The notes under the pieces were generated by a model. It was not told the origin of the DNA. It did not search any database and saw only the letters and a program-made list of their open reading frames with translations. Source: Pseudofrankia asymbiotica (GTDB lineage Bacteria > Actinomycetota > Actinomycetes > Frankiales > Frankiaceae). From it: DNA of 9,780 nucleotides. Position numbers and translations under genes: made by a program. Of the stretch, positions 6,298 to 9,780 are shown piece by piece; the stretch's first letter is position 1, and each line of letters opens with the position of its first letter. Where the stretch lies: positions 307 to 10,086 of the forward strand of contig NZ_MOMC01000016.1 of the NCBI RefSeq assembly GCF_001983105.1. Reading direction: 5' to 3'.

Positions 6298-6358
6298 GAC
6301 CGGGGTCGCCGCGGTTTGTGGGCCTGGTCCCGGCCGCGCCGGGCTCGTCGGTCTCAGC
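6293..6358. terminator. inverted-repeat structure between convergent stops, probable bidirectional terminator
   Basis: GCTGAGACCG (6293-6302) and CGGTCTCAGC (6349-6358) are perfect 10-bp inverted copies. Each arm contains the stop codon of one of the two convergent genes (TGA 6295-6297 on +, TGA 6356-6354 on -). Inside them lies a second stem, CCCGGC-CGC-GCCGGG (6329-6343). There is no T-tract, as is common in GC-rich actinobacteria. Termination in both directions is inferred from position and structure. Confidence 0.5.
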
Positions 6359-7412
6359 GGAGCGTCGCGCGGATTCCCAGGCTTCCGCCGTTCGTGCCGG
6401 TGCCATCCCCGGCCCGAGTGTCATCCCCGGCCCGAGTGCCGTGCCCGGCCCGAGCGCCGTCCCCGGCCCGGGTACCGGCCCCGGTGCCGGGGATGACGAC
6501 GTTGCGCGGGGGAGCGCCCGCCGCCAGGGCGTCGATCTGGTCGCGGACGAGAGCGACGACGCGCGGCCGCATCGCGGCGCTGTGCCCACCGACATGGGGG
6601 GAGAGAAGCACGCCGCCGAGGCTCCACAGGGCGTGCTCCGGCGGCAGTGGCTCGGGATCGACGACGTCGAGCGCGGCGCGGACCCGGCCGGCCCGAACCG
6701 CCTCGACCAGGTCGTCGGTGACGACGACCTTGCCGCGGGCGACGTTCACCAGCAGGGCACCCGGCTTCATCGCGGCCAGGAACTCCCGGTCGACCAGGCC
6801 CGCCGTGCCGGCGTTCAGGGGCACCGCGAGCACGACGATGTCCGCGCCCGGCAGCAGGTCCGGCAGCTCGTCGACCGCCGACACGACGCCGTCGGGATCC
6901 GTGCGGCGAGTCGCCGCCACCCGGATGATGTCGACCTCGAAGGGCCGCAGGCGACGGATGATCGCCCTGCCCACGCCGCCCTGCCCGATCACGATCACGC
7001 GCGAGTCCGCCAGCGACGGTGATCCGGTGTGTGCCCACCTGTGAGCCGCCTGAGCATGCACCAGGGCCGGCAGCCGTCGCTGGCTGGCGATCATCAGGCC
7101 GATGGCGAGCTCGGCGGTGGACGCCTCGTGGACGCCTGCGGCGTTGCTGAACGTGAGGCCGGCGGGAAGCGCGGCGCCGACAGCCTCGTAGCCGATGGAC
7201 TGGCTCTGCACGAGCAGGGGGTGCAGGCCCTCGAGAGCGGCGAGCACGGTCGGATCGGACATGTACGGCACGACGACGAGGTCGAGATCCGGCCGGGGTG
7301 GTTCGCCGGACATGTCCCAGACCAGCACGTCCGTGCCGGGTGTGGTGGCCAGCGCCTCGCGGAGTTCCTCGGTGGGAACACTCACGACCAGCGACCGGCG
7401 GGGGTGGGACAC
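6354..7412 (-). CDS. D-isomer-specific 2-hydroxyacid dehydrogenase
   Basis: NAD(P)-dependent cytoplasmic enzyme of 352 residues that would interconvert a D-2-hydroxyacid and a 2-ketoacid. The nucleotide-binding motif is VIGQGGVGRA (141-150). The catalytic triad is present: Arg226 in VNVARGKVV, Glu254 in DVVDPEPL, and His273 in SPHVGGH. Overall it is closest in feel to the phosphoglycerate-dehydrogenase/glyoxylate-hydroxypyruvate-reductase group without an ACT domain; substrate is not predictable. The start is GTG 7412, with AGGAGA (7426-7421) 8 nt upstream. The last 40 residues (about 311-345) are a low-complexity Gly/Ala/Arg/Asp tail made from an 18-bp repeat and lie beyond the enzyme fold. 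The SCO6745-family gene ends 108 bp upstream on the same strand, so the two may be co-transcribed, but the gap is large enough for a separate promoter. Confidence 0.9.
   Translation of the reverse strand: MSHPRRSLVVSVPTEELREALATTPGTDVLVWDMSGEPPRPDLDLVVVPYMSDPTVLAALEGLHPLLVQSQSIGYEAVGAALPAGLTFSNAAGVHEASTAELAIGLMIASQRRLPALVHAQAAHRWAHTGSPSLADSRVIVIGQGGVGRAIIRRLRPFEVDIIRVAATRRTDPDGVVSAVDELPDLLPGADIVVLAVPLNAGTAGLVDREFLAAMKPGALLVNVARGKVVVTDDLVEAVRAGRVRAALDVVDPEPLPPEHALWSLGGVLLSPHVGGHSAAMRPRVVALVRDQIDALAAGAPPRNVVIPGTGAGTRAGDGARAGHGTRAGDDTRAGDGTGTNGGSLGIRATLR
6404..6493 (-). repeat. four to five 18-bp units in the dehydrogenase C-terminal tail
   Basis: Reading the plus strand, units based on CATCCCCGGCCCGAGTGC occur at 6404-6421, 6422-6439, 6440-6457 and 6458-6475, with a degenerate fifth at 6476-6493. 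On the coding (minus) strand they give repeated xTRAGD/xARAGH hexapeptides. Copies differ at a few bases each, so the array is older or faster-diverging than the one in the acyltransferase gene. Confidence 0.85.
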
Positions 7413-7520
7413 GAGAGTCGTCTCCTGGAGTCGAGCGCGCCCGGGCGGGACGCGCGGGCATCGGTTCCCGGACGCGGTCAGCCGACGGCGACGCGACGCG
7501 TCAGCCGATACCGGCGCGTG

Positions 7521-8390
7521 TCAGTGGACGTCGGCGGCACGCGGGTCGGGAACGCCGACGGGGTTGGGCCACATCAGCAGTGTGGCCGCGGCCTGGGCGA
7601 CCGGGGCCAGCAGCGCGGCGGCGCGGTCGACGGCGGCCGGGCCGAGCGCGTCCCAGGCAGGGCTCGCGAGGCGATCCGTCGTCGCCTCCAGGTCACGGGC
7701 GGCGGCCAGCGCGGCCCCGGTCGGCGCATGGGCGGCGTCCAGCCAGCCGCGAGCCCGCAGCCGGTCGGCCGCGGCGTCCCACTCGTCGTCGGTCCAGCCG
7801 CGGATCCGCTGGTAGAAGGCGCGGTCGGTGCCTCCCATGCTGACCCGCCAGACGAGGCTCTCCGGGCCGTCGAGACCGGCGGTGACCAGGGCGGCGACGT
7901 GCCCGTCGCCGCGGTGCTCCCGCAGGATGGTGGTGGCCTGCCAGACGGCGCCGAGCGGGTCGTCGGGCCAGGGCAGCGCGGCGTTCGCGGCGCCGAGCAC
8001 CCGGCCGGCGACGGGCGTCCGGTCGACGGCCGACCGCAGCAGCGCGGCCAGCTCGGTGAGGCCGTCCGCGCCGATCCCGGCGACCAGCGGGCCGAGCGCC
8101 GCGCGGGCGCCGTCCAGCCGGACGGCCAGCGCCTTCTCCGGCGAGATCCGGGTCCAGACGTCCGGCAGCGCCCTGGCGACCATGGCGGGCGCGAACCCGA
8201 AGAAGGCGCCGACGACCGGCCCCGCCTCGACCGGCCCCAGCGGTGCCGCCCGGCCGGCGAAGTACCCGCGCCAGTAGCCCCGCAGCCCGGCGTTCTCCCA
8301 CGCGGCCAGGCTGGCTGGCGCGAAATAGGTGACCGCGTGCACCGGCTCGAACAGCCGCCACATCCGCTGCGCCACGTTTGTCTCGACCAT
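7521..8390 (-). CDS. SCO6745-family (SalK-like) protein of unknown function
   Basis: Protein of about 289 residues recognised by its opening RMWRLFEPVHAVTYFAPASLAAWENAGLR-type segment and by GYWRGYFAGRAAPLG, FFGFAPAMVARALPDVW and LPWPDDPLGAVWQATTILREHRGDGHVAAL. These are the hallmarks of a helical family widespread in actinobacteria and annotated as SCO6745 family or SalK. The second half resembles winged-helix proteins: the stretch YQRIRGWTDDEWDAAADRL followed by RARGWLD looks like a MarR-type wing region. No biochemical role is established to my knowledge. ATG 8390 fits the family's usual start; GTG 8402 would add four residues. There is no signal peptide or membrane segment. It is divergent from the ClpC-N-like gene, with 179 bp between them. 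Confidence 0.8.
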   Translation of the reverse strand: MVETNVAQRMWRLFEPVHAVTYFAPASLAAWENAGLRGYWRGYFAGRAAPLGPVEAGPVVGAFFGFAPAMVARALPDVWTRISPEKALAVRLDGARAALGPLVAGIGADGLTELAALLRSAVDRTPVAGRVLGAANAALPWPDDPLGAVWQATTILREHRGDGHVAALVTAGLDGPESLVWRVSMGGTDRAFYQRIRGWTDDEWDAAADRLRARGWLDAAHAPTGAALAAARDLEATTDRLASPAWDALGPAAVDRAAALLAPVAQAAATLLMWPNPVGVPDPRAADVH

Positions 8391-8411
8391 GACCCCACAC
8401 AATTCCGCTCA

Positions 8412-8425
8412 TTGACCGAGGTCAA
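8412..8425. promoter_or_regulatory. palindrome TTGACC-GA-GGTCAA, possible operator
   Basis: A perfect 6-bp inverted repeat with a 2-bp spacer lies 22 bp upstream of the SCO6745-family start, in the divergent gap with the ClpC-N-like gene. On the minus strand TTGACC could also serve as a -35 box for the SCO6745-family gene, with no clear -10. No regulator gene is adjacent, so its binding protein is unknown. Confidence 0.4.
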
Positions 8426-8454
8426 GTCCGGCTGCGTCCTCCCGGGAGATTCTC

Positions 8455-8484
8455 CGGGAACCGGGCGTTGCCGGGCGGTTCCCG
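8455..8484. promoter_or_regulatory. 9-bp inverted repeat in the divergent promoter region
   Basis: CGGGAACCG (8455-8463) and CGGTTCCCG (8476-8484) are perfect inverted copies separated by 12 nt. The centre lies about 100 bp upstream of the ClpC-N-like start. It may be an operator, or an RNA hairpin if transcription begins upstream. GGGAAC with GTT 16 nt later weakly recalls ECF (SigH/SigE-type) promoters, but I would not call one. Confidence 0.4.
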
Positions 8485-8569
8485 CGTCTCGACGACCGCG
8501 CCAGCGCCGTCCGGCGTGACGATCTACCCTTGAACCGGGGGGAACACGGATACGTCTAGGGGACCGCCG

Positions 8570-9277
8570 ATGTTCGAGAGATTCGCCGACAGTGCCCGGC
8601 GTGCCGTTGTCCTCGCGCAGGAGGAGTCAAGGGCGCTCGGCCACGACAGGATCGGTACGGAGCACCTGCTGCTCGGCCTGGTCCACGACGAGGCCGGGCC
8701 CGGGGGCGTCGCCCTCGCCTCGTTCGGCCTGACCCTGCCCGATGCCCGGGCCGCGGTCCAGGCGATCGTCGGCGTGACCGAGCCCGCGCCGGTGGCGCAC
8801 ATCCCGTTCACCCCCCGCGCGAAGCACGTCCTGGAGACCTCGCTGCGGGAGTCGCTGCTGCTCAGCCACGCCCACGTCGACTCCGGGCACCTCCTGCTCG
8901 GGCTGCTGGCCGAGCGCTCGGGTGTCGCCGCCGAGGTCCTCTACCGCGTCGGCATCGACCTTGAGGAGGCCCGCCGCCGCGCTCTCGACGCCATCGCCGC
9001 CGCACCGGCGGACGCCGCGCCGGCGGACGCCGCGCCGGCCCCGACACCCATCGCGCCGCGGTCCGTGGTCACGCAAGCCAACGCGAGGGCACACAGGATC
9101 GCCGTACAGCTCGACCAGGCGAAGACGGCGAAGGACGCCGCCCTCGACGCCGGCGACTTCGCGACCGCGACCGCGATGCGCGAATGGGAGAAGAGCCTGC
9201 TCGCCGAACGCGCCCAGCTGGCCGCGGCCCCCAAGCCCGGCGGCCGGACCCCACCGCCGCTCGATCCGCCTCAGTAG
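8570..9277 (+). CDS. stand-alone ClpC-type N-domain protein with UVR-like segment, no ATPase
   Basis: Cytoplasmic protein of 235 residues. Residues 2-67 and 78-143 form the double Clp-N repeat of ClpC, the part of the unfoldase that binds adaptors and phospho-arginine-marked proteins. IPFTPRAKHVLETSLRE (78-94) is almost the sequence of actinobacterial ClpC1. After a disordered Ala/Pro linker (144-165), KTAKDAALDAGDFATATAMREWEKSLL (about 185-211) resembles the UVR motif that in ClpC lies between the AAA domains. No Walker A/B motifs exist, so it cannot unfold proteins itself. The first repeat keeps the Glu of IGTEHLLLG (E31) used for phospho-arginine in Bacillus ClpC; in the second, the equivalent is Gly106 (VDSGHLLLG). 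It could act as a decoy, adaptor or competitor for ClpC1/ClpP clients. AGGGGA (8558-8563) lies 6 nt before ATG 8570. Confidence 0.88.
   Translation: MFERFADSARRAVVLAQEESRALGHDRIGTEHLLLGLVHDEAGPGGVALASFGLTLPDARAAVQAIVGVTEPAPVAHIPFTPRAKHVLETSLRESLLLSHAHVDSGHLLLGLLAERSGVAAEVLYRVGIDLEEARRRALDAIAAAPADAAPADAAPAPTPIAPRSVVTQANARAHRIAVQLDQAKTAKDAALDAGDFATATAMREWEKSLLAERAQLAAAPKPGGRTPPPLDPPQ
9002..9040 (+). repeat. 15-bp tandem repeat in the ClpC-N-like linker
   Basis: Units GCACCGGCGGACGCC (9002-9016) and GCGCCGGCGGACGCC (9017-9031) are followed by a partial copy to 9040. They encode the Ala-Pro-Ala-Asp-Ala pattern of the interdomain linker and keep the frame. Confidence 0.8.
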
Positions 9278-9283
9278 CTCCAC

Positions 9284-9406
9284 GCCAGCGCTGCGCCGGC
9301 TCCACGCCAGCGCTCCATGCCAGCTCTGCGCCAGCGCCACGCCAGCTCTGCGCCAGCGCCACGCCAACGCCATGCCAGCGCCATGCCAGCTCTGCGCCAG
9401 CGCTGC
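9284..9406. repeat. array of eleven 11-bp units, non-coding
   Basis: Starting 7 bp after the ClpC-N-like stop, the sequence is a run of units of the form GCCAGCKCYRY, all 11 bp except the third (13 bp, 9306-9318). Two main versions, GCCAGCGCCAC/T and GCCAGCTCTGC, partly alternate. They give a 22-bp higher-order repeat at 9319-9362. An 11-bp period is not a multiple of three, and no protein family is visible in any frame, so it is not coding. Eleven bases is close to one DNA helical turn, placing the same bases on one face. Confidence 0.9.
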
Positions 9407-9431
9407 GCGCGGCCCGCGCCTCGTCCGACCG

Positions 9432-9451
9432 CGGGCCGGACTCGCGGCCCG
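9432..9451. terminator. possible terminator stem-loop
   Basis: CGGGCC (9432-9437) pairs with GGCCCG (9446-9451) across an 8-nt loop, between the convergent ClpC-N-like and expansin-like genes. The stem is short and lacks a T-tract, so this is tentative. The rest of 9407-9587 shows nothing recognisable. Confidence 0.25.
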
Positions 9452-9587
9452 AGGGTGAGGCACGCGATCTGCGACCACGTTAGGTTCAGTATCGGATGCT
9501 TGGTGTCATCGATTCGTCGAGGCGCGGGTGCGAGTGTGGCCGAAGGCGCGGTCTCTCGTCCTGGCAACGGCCGTGCGGTGACCGTGC

Positions 9588-9780
9588 TCAGTGCTGGGCG
9601 AACTGGCTGTTGGTCGTCTGCACGGCCGAAGGCGCCAGGTTCACGGTGTGGACAAGCTGCTCGCCGTACAGATCGGTGATCCGGACGGTGAACGGCCCCG
9701 GGCCGAGTCCTTGGGGCGCGACGAAGTAGTTCCACATCTCGCGTCCAAGGGCGACCCACGACCCGTTCACACGCACCTCG
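9588..9780 (-). CDS. expansin-like secreted protein, C-terminal end (partial at window edge)
   Basis: The frame enters from the right edge and ends at TGA (9590-9588), giving the last 63-64 residues. The pattern GSWVALGREMWNYFVAP, then GPGPFTVRITDLYGEQLVHTVNLAPSAVQT and a closing QFAQ, is that of the C-terminal carbohydrate-binding domain (CBM63-like) of bacterial expansins. Expansins loosen cellulose-rich walls without hydrolysis. WVALGREMWNYFVA carries aromatic residues at positions where the family has its W/Y-type cellulose-binding residues. The catalytic-like double-psi barrel and signal peptide would lie outside the window. It is also conceivable that the domain belongs to a larger cellulose-binding protein. 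The open frame continues past the edge with Glu-Val, so the GTG at 9776 is not a start. Confident for family, since length and domain order cannot be checked. Confidence 0.65.
   Translation of the reverse strand, partial: EVRVNGSWVALGREMWNYFVAPQGLGPGPFTVRITDLYGEQLVHTVNLAPSAVQTTNSQFAQH

Noticed and set aside
4476..7022. 848-residue open frame on the plus strand
   Set aside because: It overlaps the acyltransferase in another frame and the dehydrogenase in antisense. It is low-complexity Arg/Gly/Ala sequence with no domain.
8412..8425. HspR (HAIR) heat-shock operator
   Set aside because: The half-sites CTTGA/TCAA are present, but their spacing is far shorter than in CTTGAGT-N7-ACTCAAG.
8456..8480. 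ECF sigma (SigH/SigE-type) promoter for the ClpC-N-like gene
   Set aside because: GGGAAC and GTT are 16 nt apart, but the rest of the -10 does not fit well. The bases are also explained by the inverted repeat.
7029..8519. 496-residue open frame on the plus strand
   Set aside because: It is antisense to the dehydrogenase start and the SCO6745-family gene, which both have clear family motifs.
8627..9478. 283-residue minus-strand frame running through the 11-bp repeats
   Set aside because: It is antisense to the ClpC-N-like gene. The repetitive Ala/Trp/Arg part is just the 11-bp array read in frame.

Overview
The window is very GC-rich, with coding patterns typical of an actinobacterium. GTG and ATG starts are mixed, Shine-Dalgarno sites are short, and G/C is strongly preferred at third codon positions. 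An IS630-type transposase end, a SCO6745-family protein, a ClpC1-like N-domain protein and an expansin C-terminus together suggest a filamentous, soil or plant-associated actinomycete. Frankiaceae is my best guess, but this is inference and I could not test it.

Layout, left to right. (1) 1-170: the 3' end of an IS630-family element. (2) 205-855 (+): a FGE/SUMF1-fold protein that has only one of the two cysteines of true formylglycine-generating enzymes. (3) 940-2280: a divergent TetR regulator (-) and VOC-fold protein (+). Between them is a striking palindromic operator made of GTAC tetramers spaced every 7 bp. (4) 2274-4135 (-): a translationally coupled pair (GTGA overlap) of a short-chain dehydrogenase and a complete ERG4/ERG24-type membrane sterol reductase homologue. 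The reductase converges on the VOC gene with a 7-bp overlap. (5) 4147-4434 (-): a decayed piece of a GH26-type glycoside hydrolase. (6) 4669-6297 (+): a membrane acyltransferase (acyltransferase-3 family) with a tandem 18-bp repeat array in its N-terminal tail. (7) 6354-7412 (-): a D-2-hydroxyacid dehydrogenase whose C-terminal tail is also built of 18-bp repeats. Its stop codon and that of the acyltransferase lie in the two arms of a 10-bp inverted repeat. (8) 7521-8390 (-): a SCO6745-family protein of unknown function. (9) 8570-9277 (+): a stand-alone ClpC N-domain protein with a UVR-like segment and no ATPase domain. (10) 9284-9406: a non-coding array of eleven 11-bp units. (11) 9588-9780 (-): the C-terminal end of an expansin-like secreted protein, cut by the window edge.

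These genes do not form one pathway. The window reads as accessory chromosome: short independent units, an IS remnant, one pseudogene and many small tandem repeats. Two units look like real functional modules: the TetR/VOC pair (probably a small-molecule-responsive resistance or sensing pair) and the SDR/sterol-reductase operon (probably acting on a lipid or isoprenoid/steroid-like substrate). The most unusual elements are the GTAC operator comb, the ATPase-less ClpC N-domain protein, the bacterial sterol-reductase operon, and the spread of short repeats, in-frame inside genes and 11 bp outside them.
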